From Porticoccus sp964395715 (lineage in GTDB: Bacteria > Pseudomonadota > Gammaproteobacteria > Pseudomonadales > Porticoccaceae), in assembly GCA_964395715.1 (NCBI GenBank), contig CAYNAU010000004.1:186001-250000 (forward strand): DNA of 64,000 bases. Direction: 5' to 3'. The translations under genes and the position numbers were made by a program. Position 1 is the first letter of the stretch; each line of letters starts with the position of its first letter. A model generated the notes under the pieces. The model saw only the letters and a program-made list of their open reading frames with translations, did not search any database and had not been told where the DNA came from. Positions 45,301-54,399 of this stretch are shown here, in pieces.

Positions 45301-46214
45301 TTGAACTGGGTCACCGGCGGTACATCTTCCAGCCAGTTAAGGGGAATTTCTGCGGCGGACAGGCGACCCACCAGTTCCGCCTTGCCACCCTTGGTCAGAT
45401 CAATCCAGATATCGCCTTCGATATCAGTTTCAATATCTCCAACCCGCTCCACCAGGTCGGGGAACCAGCTTTTGGCCAGGGCGCTGAAGGAACCGCTGAG
45501 GTCCACGCGGTTGATGCTCAGGTACCCCGCCGCCTTGAGTTTGTCCAGCTTGGCCGGATTGCCCTCCGCCTCCACAATCAGGCTCGCCGCCTGCTCGTGA
45601 CCGGTGAGACTCAAGCCGGCCATCAACCGGTGAAAGTTGCCACTGTTTTCCAGCAGAATATCGCGACCTTCAAGGCTCGCTTCCGTGCCGGAATAAAAAT
45701 TCAGGTGGGCAGTGATCTTGTCCACCCCCAGCAGATCACTGTCAAACAGCATATTCAGGAGCGCACTGTGATCTTTCTCCGGCTGTTTTTCCGGCAGGGT
45801 GAGATGACTGATGGACCAGCCCCCACTGGCGTCCTCCTGCAGTGACAACTGCACACCGCCCACCCACAATTCCCGCCACACCAGTTGCCTGGCCAGCACA
45901 CTGCGCAACAGGTCCACTTCCAGGGTAATGCGCTCCAGTTTAATGGCCGGTTCTGGTGCCCCCGGGCTGCGTATTGAAAGGTCCAGCGCGGTGACTCTGG
46001 GTTTCAGGCGACGCCACTCACCCAGCAATTGCTGGCTCTCCACCTGCAGGCCCAGTTTTTCGGAGGCAAAGTAATTGATTTCACTGCGATAATTATTCAG
46101 GCTGCCAATGGTTTCGCGCCCCAGTGACACGATCACGGCAATGCCGATGACCAACAGGGCTGCCAACATCAACAAACGCCTGGTCAGGAATTTCAGAACC
46201 CGGTTGCCGTTCAA
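42363..46214 (-). CDS. yhdP: YhdP family AsmA-like protein
   Basis: The 1283-residue product has an N-terminal membrane anchor (LMLAALLVIGIAVIVSL), a very long beta-rich repeat region and the C-terminal segment with LIREEIDVILVTTLPVGTNLPWVAALVGGLPAAAGVYITGKIFEKQ. Length and ends match YhdP (about 1266 in E. coli). Recent work shows YhdP, TamB and YdbH transport phospholipids to the outer membrane. It starts with TTG at 46214, supported by GGAG six nucleotides upstream. The nitrilase gene follows after 1 bp; rng is upstream. Confidence 0.95.
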   Translation of the reverse strand: MNGNRVLKFLTRRLLMLAALLVIGIAVIVSLGRETIGSLNNYRSEINYFASEKLGLQVESQQLLGEWRRLKPRVTALDLSIRSPGAPEPAIKLERITLEVDLLRSVLARQLVWRELWVGGVQLSLQEDASGGWSISHLTLPEKQPEKDHSALLNMLFDSDLLGVDKITAHLNFYSGTEASLEGRDILLENSGNFHRLMAGLSLTGHEQAASLIVEAEGNPAKLDKLKAAGYLSINRVDLSGSFSALAKSWFPDLVERVGDIETDIEGDIWIDLTKGGKAELVGRLSAAEIPLNWLEDVPPVTQFKTDITGWFDPGESWGLSLQGLDFDWGDVAIEPLTVNYEQKVGALWGQGSMAVSQVNLSLVDDLMVQTGLASPKLEQMLSDIQPSGTLRAVHLDLDLDGEHPEVKVRANLHDVTIQPWRGAPGARQLNGYVETVNTSGFLELDSPDGLALYYPKVFDDYMEHSSFRGQLRWHWDGENHRLKIASGRIDMGGEEGEGNAHLYLDIPIGRPELKPEMYLMVGVRDTHSRYRQRYLPATLNQGLLDWLDAALGEMAVPEVGFVWRGPLIGGEKGLRSIQLYLRVADGTLQFQPDWPPLEHLSSAMTLDNGELNVDIVGGTLGNTRVKRGEVRLRSTPGDTGQQLFVSADVEADAGEAVAVLAQSPLRSRVAGVVNWDISGPSKIDLDLRIPLSRDGTEGAYAVDADLSDAYLGLPETDIRFTQLRGRLSYRDGKGLYANGLEGQFWGEPLVADIATGKDNLQVSGRGQLAMQALSEFIKLDSKRILQGKTDVDARLNVPLIDPGAPIRLQVKSQLQGATIDLPAPFAKVASASRDIQVDVAISDHQDIQVTAEGGVSAHLQMRGGALRRSLLAVYSEDAELPGEGQFRITGEMEHFSLTEWMPYFAELVGEKTSPEQSLKTLFDGRIASLEVAGLDVTGAVASGRYVNGDWQVVLASNEAAGQALVPTDTARPIRLDLEKLVLPSPPEGETEAPDLNPASFPLMEASIQDFSVGDSHLGYARFRSKPTPHGVLFSGIDANLKGLRLGGEEVDTTLLWERQAGVHYSQFSGMLQAGDVGEVMEAWGTPAALESKDALFFADLGWSGKPWEIRPSLLNGAMSLQVEKGRFFKSPAGAANAMLRLISLFNFDNWLRRLSLDFSDLFEKGMSFDEMKGGLVFDAGNMSFDPPLVVKMPSGRFKMNGTANLIREEIDVILVTTLPVGTNLPWVAALVGGLPAAAGVYITGKIFEKQVDKLSSISYHVTGPWDDPEVDVEKIFSDGGGK

Positions 46215-46386
46215 AACCAGCTCCGGGCAATGGCTTTAATGTGGGTAAATTTCATGCTGTCTGCCGGGTCCTTGGAAGCATACCTTTCAGGTGGTAGAAA
46301 GTTGCCATGGCGCCCATGATACGCGAGCAGCATAAAAATAAAATAACGGGCATAGGGCCTCAAAAATTCTGCGTCGAACCGCGGTG

Positions 46387-47850
46387 CTAAATCGGAATAA
46401 TGTCGTACTGATCACGGCTATACATAGACTCCACCCGGAACTGAATAGTTCGGCCCACAAAGCCTTCCAGGTCCGCCACGTAGGCTGAGTCTTCGTCCAG
46501 CAGCCGATCAATCACCACCGCCGCAGCCAGTACCAGAAAGCCATCGCATTCAAAGGCCCGCGCTTCGCGCAGCAGCTCCCTGAGGATTTCGTAACAGATG
46601 GTTTCTGCCGATTTTAGACTGCCTTTGCCATCGCACACCGGGCAGGCCTCACACAGCAACTGACCGAGACTTTCGCTGGTGCGTTTGCGGGTCATTTCCA
46701 CCAGGCCCAATTCGGACACGCTGACAACCGCCGTCTTGGCGCGATCACGGGACAGGGCTTTTTCCAGCGCCCGCAGTACCTGGCGCCGATGTTCCGGGTC
46801 CTGCATATCGATAAAATCGATGATGATAATGCCACCCAGGTTGCGTAGCCGAAGCTGCCGGGCAATGGTTGCCGTGGCTTCCAGGTTGGTCTTGAATATC
46901 GTCTCTTCCAGGTTGCGTTTACCGACAAAAGCGCCAGTATTGATATCGATTGTGGTCATCGCCTCAGTCTGCTCAATGACCAGATATCCCCCGGATTTCA
47001 GCGGCACTTTTTTCTCCAGGGCACGGCTGATTTCATCTTCCACCCCATAGAGGTAAAACAGTGGTCGGTCCGCCGAGTAGCATTCGATCAGCCCCGCCAT
47101 GTCGGGATTGAACTGTGCGGCGAAGTCACACAGCTTGGTAAAGGCTTCTCCCGAATCCACCCGCACTTTTTCCACCAGTGGCTGGGGCATATCGCGCATG
47201 GAGCGCAGGTAAAGCGGCAGGTCCTCATAGACGGTCGCCGGCGCCTGCAACTGCCCGGACTTGTCATGCACATGTGACCACAAGCGATGCAGGTACTGGA
47301 TGTCCTTGCCCAGTTCCTCCACATCGACCCCTTCGGCAGCCGTGCGGATAATGTAGCCACCTCCGCTTTCCATACCCGTCAACGCTTGTTCCATGCCGTT
47401 GACCAAGCGCTCGCGCTCGGCTTCATCTTCGATGCGCTGGGAAATACCCAGGTGCTGGACTTCCGGCATATACACGAGGTATCGGGAAGATACAGTAAGA
47501 CGGGTGGAGAGCCGCGCGCCCTTGGTACTGATGGGGTCCTTGATCACCTGTACCACCACGGACTGCCCTTCGCGCAGGCACTGAACGATGTCCCATGACG
47601 CCCCGTTCTCCCCAGGAGCTGAAGGTTTGTGAATGTCGTCCACGTGAATAAAGCCGGCCTTTTCCAAGCCAATATCCACAAAAGCCGCCTGCATGCCCGG
47701 CAGCACGCGCACTACTTTTCCCTTGTAGATATTGCCAACAATTCCGCGGCTGGAAGTGCGCTCCACCATCACGTCCTGGAGTACGCCGTTTTCTACCAGC
47801 GCCACCCGGGTTTCCATGGGTGTGATATTAATGAGAATTTCCGAACTCAT
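46387..47850 (-). CDS. rng: Ribonuclease G
   Basis: The 487-residue product (E. coli 489) is an RNase E/G catalytic subunit: an S1 domain within the first 130 residues (RGIVGNIYKGKVVRVLPGMQAAFVDIGLEKAGFIHVDD), the zinc-link CEACPVCDGKG, and the catalytic DFIDMQDPEHR. It processes 16S rRNA and decays mRNAs. The ATG at 47850 overlaps the maf stop by 4 bp (ATGA). It belongs to the mreBCD-maf-rng-yhdP operon. Confidence 0.97.
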   Translation of the reverse strand: MSSEILINITPMETRVALVENGVLQDVMVERTSSRGIVGNIYKGKVVRVLPGMQAAFVDIGLEKAGFIHVDDIHKPSAPGENGASWDIVQCLREGQSVVVQVIKDPISTKGARLSTRLTVSSRYLVYMPEVQHLGISQRIEDEAERERLVNGMEQALTGMESGGGYIIRTAAEGVDVEELGKDIQYLHRLWSHVHDKSGQLQAPATVYEDLPLYLRSMRDMPQPLVEKVRVDSGEAFTKLCDFAAQFNPDMAGLIECYSADRPLFYLYGVEDEISRALEKKVPLKSGGYLVIEQTEAMTTIDINTGAFVGKRNLEETIFKTNLEATATIARQLRLRNLGGIIIIDFIDMQDPEHRRQVLRALEKALSRDRAKTAVVSVSELGLVEMTRKRTSESLGQLLCEACPVCDGKGSLKSAETICYEILRELLREARAFECDGFLVLAAAVVIDRLLDEDSAYVADLEGFVGRTIQFRVESMYSRDQYDIIPI

Positions 47851-48449
47851 GCCGACTCCCACCAGGACAAACCAAAAGCCGATAACAGGTCACAGGTCTC
47901 CGCCAGCGGCAGCCCCACCACTCCCGAATAACTGCCCTGAATCGACGTAATAAAGACCGCACCATAACCCTGAATGCCATACCCCCCAGCCTTATCGGCG
48001 GGTTCGCCGGTATCCCAGTAACGTTGGCACTCCGCTTTATCGATCGCTCTGAATCGCACCTCCGTTTCCGACAGGCGGGATTCACAGCGGGACGCATCGC
48101 ATAATGCCACGGCCGACAGCACCTGGTGACTTCTGCCGGACAGTCGTCCCAGCATGGCTGCGGCCTCTTCCCGGTTACCCGGCTTACCAAAGATTTCGCC
48201 CTCACACACCACCGTGGTGTCGGCGGCCAACACTGGCTTGCCCTTCTCTCTGGTGGCTTCCCAACCGGCCCTGGCTTTTTCCAACGCCATTCTCACCACA
48301 TAGTGTTGCGGCAACTCTCCAGGCATAGGCGTCTCATCGAGATGCACCGGTGCGACCTGAAAGCGGCAACCGATCTGCTGCAACAGTTCCCGGCGTCGGG
48401 GCGACGCCGAAGCCAGAACAAACTGGGCGCTGGAATCTGTGCTGATCAT
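47847..48449 (-). CDS. maf: Maf family nucleotide pyrophosphatase (YhdE-like)
   Basis: The 200-residue product begins QFVLASASPRRRELLQQIG, has VLAADTTVVCEGEIFGKPGN and GGYGIQGYGAVFITSIQGSYSGVVGLPL. The family hydrolyses dTTP/UTP-like nucleoside triphosphates and is linked to septum-related functions. It lies between mreD and rng, and overlaps rng by 4 bp. Confidence 0.96.
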   Translation of the reverse strand: MISTDSSAQFVLASASPRRRELLQQIGCRFQVAPVHLDETPMPGELPQHYVVRMALEKARAGWEATREKGKPVLAADTTVVCEGEIFGKPGNREEAAAMLGRLSGRSHQVLSAVALCDASRCESRLSETEVRFRAIDKAECQRYWDTGEPADKAGGYGIQGYGAVFITSIQGSYSGVVGLPLAETCDLLSAFGLSWWESA

Positions 48450-48474
48450 GGCGAGCTTTCTCCCGGCACCGGAC

Positions 48475-48993
48475 TCAGGACGAGGAAATTTCTTCATCTT
48501 CGTAGGCCTCAGATGTCCCAAACCTGGCCAACACCCAAGCCAGTAGGGGCCAGATCAGCAACGAAGAGACCGCCGGCGCCACCACCAGTTCACCCTGCCA
48601 GGCGGGCCTCAACAACAGCGTGGTGCTGTGGGCCAGCAGTTGATGCAACAATACCAGCGGGAACACCAGGAATAATTGGTGAAAAATGCGCATGTACTGG
48701 AAACGCTGCTGCAACAACCGCAACAGGTAGGCGCAGAGAGCAAAAGACAGCGCATGGCGACCAATCAGTTCACCCATGACCAGGTCCAGGGCCAGCCCAC
48801 ACATCCACGCGAAGGTAATGCCGTGTAAAGATGGCGCCCGGAACAGCCAGTAGACCGCCACCAGTAATACGAACTGGGGACGCCAATGCGCCATGGCCAC
48901 AGACAGGGGCAGAATCTGCAGCATCAACCCCAGCACCAGGCTGAAGGCACTCCAGAAATAGATAGACGGATCAGTCTCTTCCAATTTCACCAT
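48475..48993 (-). CDS. mreD: Rod shape-determining protein MreD
   Basis: The 172-residue product has five or six hydrophobic segments and the MreD features: PQFVLLVAVYWLFRAP, ITFAWMCGLALDLVMGELIGRHALSF and the LLHQLLAHSTTLLLRP loop. It is an inner membrane subunit of the elongasome. The start overlaps the mreC end by 23 bp. The C-terminus is acidic. Confidence 0.95.
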   Translation of the reverse strand: MVKLEETDPSIYFWSAFSLVLGLMLQILPLSVAMAHWRPQFVLLVAVYWLFRAPSLHGITFAWMCGLALDLVMGELIGRHALSFALCAYLLRLLQQRFQYMRIFHQLFLVFPLVLLHQLLAHSTTLLLRPAWQGELVVAPAVSSLLIWPLLAWVLARFGTSEAYEDEEISSS

Positions 48994-49825
48994 CTCCCAG
49001 TATTTCCACCTCGGAAAACAACAACAGTAAATGGCGACTTCGATCAATGCGCGCAGAGGGCTTCAACTTGACGGACAGGTAGGGCTCGCCGGAAATGCTC
49101 TGCACTTCCGTGACCTCTCCCACCGGGTACCCGACAGGGAAGCGCCCGCCCAGCCCGGAACTGACCAGCTGGTCGCCCACCACAATATCCATGGTCGGCG
49201 GCACGTAGCGCAGGGATAATTCGTTGTAATCACCACTGCCTTCAGCGATGGAGCGGGCACCACTGCGCAATGTTTGTACCGGCAGCGCGTGGGCAGTATC
49301 CGTCACCAGCAGTACTTTGCTGCTACTGCGGTGAACTTCCACCACCTGCCCCATCAGGCCATCGGCATCGAGCAGGGCCTGACCGACATACACACCGCTT
49401 TCTTCACCCCGGTTGATGAGGATGGTGTGCCGGGTCGGATCCGGCGATACACCGATCAACTCAGCCACCAGCACCTGGTCTTTGAGCATTTCAGTGGCGT
49501 TCAGCAAGTTGCGCAGGCGCACGTTCTCGGCCACAACTTCGGTGGTGCGCTGCATGCGACCCTTGAGGATTAACAGTTCGGTGCGCAGCTGCTCGTTCTC
49601 TTCCTCAAGCTGCTGGCGACTCACCACCGACTCATCGCCGAACTCTCTCAGGCGGGCGGGGATATTGGTGATCCAGTAAAGGGGCACCGTGGCCTCGGCC
49701 ACCCACTTGCGGGCGGGCTGAAGCCAGGGGGTAAAACTGTCAATTGCCAGCAGCAGCAGGGACGCGGCCACCAGAAACAGCACTCTACGCCCCGAGGAAG
49801 CACCCTTGGAAAACAGGTTTTTGAT
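48971..49825 (-). CDS. mreC: Rod shape-determining protein MreC, apparently starting at ATC
   Basis: The product has a short cytoplasmic N-terminus, one membrane helix, a coiled coil (SRQQLEEENEQLRTELLIL) and the beta-rich MreC domain; 284 residues if it starts at 49825. No ATG, GTG or TTG occurs in frame between an in-frame stop upstream and the GTG at 49783, which already lies inside the conserved N-terminus. The residues encoded before it (KNLFSKGASSGRR) align with the E. coli MKPIFSRGPS segment, so the initiator is the ATC at 49823-49825, with AAGGGG seven nucleotides upstream. A sequencing error is the alternative. It is the second gene of mreBCD. Confidence 0.9.
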   Translation of the reverse strand: MKNLFSKGASSGRRVLFLVAASLLLLAIDSFTPWLQPARKWVAEATVPLYWITNIPARLREFGDESVVSRQQLEEENEQLRTELLILKGRMQRTTEVVAENVRLRNLLNATEMLKDQVLVAELIGVSPDPTRHTILINRGEESGVYVGQALLDADGLMGQVVEVHRSSSKVLLVTDTAHALPVQTLRSGARSIAEGSGDYNELSLRYVPPTMDIVVGDQLVSSGLGGRFPVGYPVGEVTEVQSISGEPYLSVKLKPSARIDRSRHLLLLFSEVEILGDGEIGRD

Positions 49826-49887
49826 AGTGACACCCCTTCATTATTGGAGATGTTCCCGGGGCCGGAACACAGACAGGCCGGTCAGTG

Positions 49888-50922
49888 TCAGGATGACATG
49901 ACATCCATACGGCGTTTGTCCATGATTTCCAGCGCCTTACCGCCGCCACGGGCAACACAGGTCAGCGGGTCTTCGGCCACAATCACCGGCAGGCCGGTTT
50001 CATGGGTCAGCAGGCGATCCAGATCGCGCAACAGTGCGCCACCGCCTGTCAGCACCACACCGGTCTCGGCAATGTCCGATGCCAGTTCCGGCGGAGACTG
50101 CTCCAGCACCCGCTTGACCGCCTGAACGATGGCCGCCAGCGGTTCCTGCAACGCTTCCAGAATTTCATCGCTGTTGAGCGTAAAACTTTTTGGCACCCCT
50201 TCGGCAAGATTGCGACCGCGCACGTCGATCTCGCGCACCTCACTGGCCGGGTAAGCACTGCCAATTTCCATCTTGATGCGCTCGGCGGTGGTATCGCCGA
50301 TCACGCTGCCGTACTTGCGACGCACGTAGTTGCTGATGGATTCATCAAAACGGTCACCGCCAATTCGAACCGAATCGGAGAACACCACGCCGTTCAGCGA
50401 CAGAATGGCAATTTCGGTGGTACCACCACCGATATCCACCACCATGGAACCGCAGGCTTCATCCACGGGCATCCCGGCGCCGATCGCCGCAGCCATCGGC
50501 TCCTCAATCAGAAACACCTCGCGGGCACCAGCACTGTACGCAGATTCCCGGATGGCGCGTTTTTCCACTTCCGTGGCCATACAGGGAACACAGATCAGCA
50601 CCCGGGGGCTTGGGGGAATCAGGCTGTGGGAATGCACTTTCTTGATAAAGTGCTGCAGCATTTTTTCTGTAACCTGGAAGTCGGCGATCACACCGTCTTT
50701 CATGGGGCGAATCGCGGTAATGTTGCCGGGTGTACGGCCCAGCATGCGCTTGGCTTCCACCCCAACGGCTTCCACCACTTTCTGGCCATGGTGATGACGA
50801 ATCGCAACCACCGATGGCTCGTTGAGAACAATGCCCTTATCACGCACATAAATCAGAGTATTGGCGGTGCCCAAATCAATGGACAGGTCGTTGGAGAAAA
50901 CACCGCGCAGTCTTTTAAGCAT
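49888..50922 (-). CDS. mreB: Rod shape-determining protein MreB
   Basis: The 344-residue actin homologue has phosphate-1 SIDLGTANTLIYV, phosphate-2 VVDIGGGTTEIAIL and the adenosine motif VVLTGGGALLRDLD. It polymerises to direct cell-wall elongation. It heads the mreB-mreC-mreD-maf-rng-yhdP-nitrilase run and is divergent from gatC. Confidence 0.99.
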   Translation of the reverse strand: MLKRLRGVFSNDLSIDLGTANTLIYVRDKGIVLNEPSVVAIRHHHGQKVVEAVGVEAKRMLGRTPGNITAIRPMKDGVIADFQVTEKMLQHFIKKVHSHSLIPPSPRVLICVPCMATEVEKRAIRESAYSAGAREVFLIEEPMAAAIGAGMPVDEACGSMVVDIGGGTTEIAILSLNGVVFSDSVRIGGDRFDESISNYVRRKYGSVIGDTTAERIKMEIGSAYPASEVREIDVRGRNLAEGVPKSFTLNSDEILEALQEPLAAIVQAVKRVLEQSPPELASDIAETGVVLTGGGALLRDLDRLLTHETGLPVIVAEDPLTCVARGGGKALEIMDKRRMDVMSS

Positions 50923-51167
50923 CTATCTTTTCCCTTGTTGGCACAGCACTACTTTGCGTGCGGGCCGGTGGTTCCGAAAACTCGCGACTCTATCAATCGG
51001 AGCAGTTGAGGGCAAGGTTTAAGTCCTTGATCCCGTAGAAAAATCAGTATCAAAATGCCGTTTCACAGTACCCCTGCCGAAACGGATGTGGTAACTTACG
51101 CCCCCTCATTTCGTCAGGCCGGAAAACCGGTACTGGCCGTCTCTGTCCACAGCGCAGAAACTATACC

Positions 51168-51455
51168 ATGACTATCGAACGTGCAGACATCGAAAAGCTC
51201 GCAGAACTGGCGCGCATTGAACTGAATGAAGCGACTATCACCGAGACCACCCGCAGCATTGCCGACGTGCTTGCCCTGGTGGACCAGTTGCAGGCTGCCG
51301 ACACCGACGGCGTGGAGCCCATGGCTCACCCCACGGATGCCGTACAGCGACTGCGGCCCGACGAGGTCACCGAAACCAACCAGCGGGAGGCTTTCCAGGC
51401 TATCGCGCCCGCAACCGAAGAGGGCCTGTACCTGGTCCCCAAAGTGATCGAGTGA
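51168..51455 (+). CDS. gatC: Aspartyl/glutamyl-tRNA amidotransferase subunit C
   Basis: The 95-residue product has TIERADIEKLAELARIELNEA, VDQLQAADTDGVEPMAHPTDAVQRLRPDEV and a C-terminal LYLVPKVIE, typical of GatC, which stabilises GatA in the complex amidating Glu-tRNA(Gln)/Asp-tRNA(Asn). gatA follows 15 bp downstream. Confidence 0.97.
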   Translation: MTIERADIEKLAELARIELNEATITETTRSIADVLALVDQLQAADTDGVEPMAHPTDAVQRLRPDEVTETNQREAFQAIAPATEEGLYLVPKVIE

Positions 51456-51470
51456 GGCAGCCGATCCATC

Positions 51471-52925
51471 ATGCATAACAAAACCCTTGCCGACATCATT
51501 GCCGGCCTGAACAACGGTGACTTCTCCAGCGTGGAAGTCACACAACATTTTCTTGGCCGTATCAAGGCAATGGACGGCCAGTACAACAGTTTTGTGACCG
51601 TCACCGAAGAGGCAGCCCTGGCCAATGCCGCAGCGGCAGACCAGCTGCGGACCAAGGGTAACAGCCCGGTCCTCTGTGGCGTACCCATTGCCCACAAGGA
51701 CATCTTTTGCACCAACGGCGTGCGCACCAGTTGCGGCTCGAAAATGCTCGACAACTTCGTGCCGCCTTACGACGCCACCGTGGTGGAAAATTTTTCCCGC
51801 GCCGGAGCGATCGTGCTGGGCAAGACCAACATGGACGAGTTCGCCATGGGTTCTTCCAACGAAACCAGCTACTACGGCCCGGTAAAAAATCCCTGGGATA
51901 CCAACTGCGTGCCTGGCGGCTCCTCCGGCGGTTCTGCAGCCTCGGTAGCGGCACGACTGACACCAGCGGCCACGGCCACCGACACCGGTGGCTCCATTCG
52001 CCAACCCGCGGCACTGTGTGGCATCACGGGCCTGAAACCCACCTACGGGCGGGTATCGCGTTGGGGCATGATTGCCTTCGCCTCCAGTCTCGACCAGGGC
52101 GGTCCGATGGCGCGCACTGCCGAGGACTGCGCCCTGATGCTCAACACCATGGCCAGTTTTGACCCCAAGGATTCCACTTCGATAGATCGTCCGGTACCGG
52201 ATTACACCGCTGATCTCCAGAATTCCCTACAGGGTTTGAAGGTCGGCGTACCCAAAGAATACTTTAGTGCGGGGCTCAACAGCGGCACCGAACAGGCCGT
52301 GCGCGATGCACTGGCCGAATACGAGAAACTCGGCGCGCAACTGGTGGAAATCAGCCTGCCCCACTCTCACCTCGCAGTACCCGCTTACTACGTGATTGCG
52401 CCAGCGGAAGCGTCCGCCAACCTGTCGCGCTTTGACGGCGTGCGTTACGGTTACCGCTGCGAAGATCCGAAAGACCTGCGCGACTTGTACATGCGCACCC
52501 GTGGTGAGGGTTTTGGTGATGAAGTAAAACGCCGCATTCTGGTGGGTGCCTACTGTCTGTCCGCCGGTTACTACGACGCCTACTACCGCAAAGCCCAGCA
52601 GGTGCGCCGCCTGATCAAGCAGGACTTTGTGGATGCCTTTAAAGAGGTGGACGTGATCATGGGCCCCACCTCGCCATCCCCGGCATTTGCATTTGGCGCC
52701 AAGGGCAACGACCCGGTCGCCATGTACCTCGAAGACATTTACACCATCGCCACCAACCTGGCCGGCCTGCCTGGCATGTCCGTACCCTGTGGCCTGGTGG
52801 ACAACAAGCCGGTCGGCCTGCAGATTATTGGCGATTACTTCGATGAGGGCCTGATGCTGAATGTGGCGCACCAGTTCCAGCAGGCCACCGACTGGCACCA
52901 GCGCACACCGGAGGGCCTCGAATAA
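51471..52925 (+). CDS. gatA: Aspartyl/glutamyl-tRNA amidotransferase subunit A
   Basis: The 484-residue amidase-signature protein has the catalytic lysine in PIAHKDIF, the cis-serine/serine region PGGSSGGSAASVA and TDTGGSIRQPAALCG. It hydrolyses glutamine to supply ammonia for transamidation. Length is typical of GatA. gatB begins at its stop (1-bp overlap). Confidence 0.98.
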   Translation: MHNKTLADIIAGLNNGDFSSVEVTQHFLGRIKAMDGQYNSFVTVTEEAALANAAAADQLRTKGNSPVLCGVPIAHKDIFCTNGVRTSCGSKMLDNFVPPYDATVVENFSRAGAIVLGKTNMDEFAMGSSNETSYYGPVKNPWDTNCVPGGSSGGSAASVAARLTPAATATDTGGSIRQPAALCGITGLKPTYGRVSRWGMIAFASSLDQGGPMARTAEDCALMLNTMASFDPKDSTSIDRPVPDYTADLQNSLQGLKVGVPKEYFSAGLNSGTEQAVRDALAEYEKLGAQLVEISLPHSHLAVPAYYVIAPAEASANLSRFDGVRYGYRCEDPKDLRDLYMRTRGEGFGDEVKRRILVGAYCLSAGYYDAYYRKAQQVRRLIKQDFVDAFKEVDVIMGPTSPSPAFAFGAKGNDPVAMYLEDIYTIATNLAGLPGMSVPCGLVDNKPVGLQIIGDYFDEGLMLNVAHQFQQATDWHQRTPEGLE

Positions 52926-54370
52926 TGCAATGGGAAACCGTTATCGGCCTTGAAGTGCACGTGCAGCTGGCCACCAAGTCGAAAATCTTTTCCGGGGCCA
53001 GCACTGCTTTTGGCGCGGAACCCAACACTCAGGCCTGCGCCATTGACCTGGCCATGCCCGGCACCCTGCCGGTGCCCAACGAACAGGCGTTTCGCGATGC
53101 CATCATGTTCGGCCTGGCCATCGACGCGGACATTGCTCACACCTCGATGTTCGAACGCAAAAACTATTTTTATCCGGACCTGCCCAAGGCCTACCAGACC
53201 ACGCAGCTGGAAAAGCCCATCGTTGGACGCGGCCACGTGGAAATCGAACTGGCGGACGGCAGCAAGAAGTCCATCCGCATTCACCACGCGCACCTGGAAG
53301 AGGATGCGGGCAAATCCCTGCACGAAGATTTCCACGGCATGTCTGGCATCGACCTGAACCGCGCCGGTACACCACTGATCGAAATTGTTTCCGAACCGGA
53401 TTTGCGCAGCGCCGAAGAAGCCGTAGCCTTCGCCCGCAAGCTGCACAGCATTGTCACTTCGCTGGGCATTTGCGACGGCAACATGTCACAGGGTTCCATG
53501 CGCTTTGACGTCAACATTTCTGTTCGTCCCGCGGGCAGCGATACCTTCGGCACTCGCACCGAGACCAAAAACCTCAACTCCTTTAAATTCATGGAAGACG
53601 CCATTGCCCTGGAAGTGGAACGGCAGATCGACCTGATTGAAGATGGCGGCAAGGTGATTCAGGAAACCCGTCTCTACAACGGCGACACCAAAAAAGCCCG
53701 TTCCATGCGCAGCAAGGAAGAAGCCAACGATTACCGTTACTTCCCCTGCCCGGATCTGCTGCCCATCGTGTTCGACGACGACTATATCGACCAGATTCGC
53801 CAGACCCTGCCAGAACTGCCAGATGCCCGCCGCGACCGCTTTATGGAGCAGTACGGACTGTCTCACTACGACGCCAACATCCTCAGCGGTGACGCCAACG
53901 TAGCGCGCTACTTTGAAACCGCTGCCGGCAGCGATGCCAAGCTGGCCGCCAACTGGATCATGGGTGAACTGTCCGCACGCCTCAACGCGGAAGACATGGC
54001 CATCCAGGACAGCCCCGTCAGCGCCGAACAGCTAGCCAGTATGATTGCCCGCCTCAAAGACGGCACCATCTCCAGCAAAATGGCCAAGGAAGTATTTGAT
54101 GCCATGTGGGATGGCGAAGGCGATGCCGATACCATTATTGAGGCCCGTGGCCTGAAGCAGGTTTCAGACAGCGGCGCCATCGAAGCCATGGTGGACGAAG
54201 TGATTGCCAACAACCCGCAACAGGTTGAAAACTACCGTTCTGCCGACGACAGCAAACGTCCGAAAATGCTCGGCTACTTTGTCGGCCAGATCATGAAGGC
54301 CTCCAAGGGACAGGCCAACCCTCAGCAGGTTAACGAAATTCTGCTGCAAAAACTGAATGAACTTCTTTAA
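52925..54370 (+). CDS. gatB: Aspartyl/glutamyl-tRNA amidotransferase subunit B
   Basis: The 481-residue product begins WETVIGLEVHVQLATKSKIFSGA, the conserved family start, and has the YFYPDLPKAYQTTQ and IHHAHLEEDAGKS motifs of the kinase-like domain; the C-terminal YqeY-like helical domain (about 330-481) binds tRNA. It overlaps gatA by 1 bp. The operon gatC-gatA-gatB is complete. Confidence 0.98.
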   Translation: MQWETVIGLEVHVQLATKSKIFSGASTAFGAEPNTQACAIDLAMPGTLPVPNEQAFRDAIMFGLAIDADIAHTSMFERKNYFYPDLPKAYQTTQLEKPIVGRGHVEIELADGSKKSIRIHHAHLEEDAGKSLHEDFHGMSGIDLNRAGTPLIEIVSEPDLRSAEEAVAFARKLHSIVTSLGICDGNMSQGSMRFDVNISVRPAGSDTFGTRTETKNLNSFKFMEDAIALEVERQIDLIEDGGKVIQETRLYNGDTKKARSMRSKEEANDYRYFPCPDLLPIVFDDDYIDQIRQTLPELPDARRDRFMEQYGLSHYDANILSGDANVARYFETAAGSDAKLAANWIMGELSARLNAEDMAIQDSPVSAEQLASMIARLKDGTISSKMAKEVFDAMWDGEGDADTIIEARGLKQVSDSGAIEAMVDEVIANNPQQVENYRSADDSKRPKMLGYFVGQIMKASKGQANPQQVNEILLQKLNELL

Positions 54371-54399
54371 CCTTTAACACCTATTTGCAGTAATTATTT

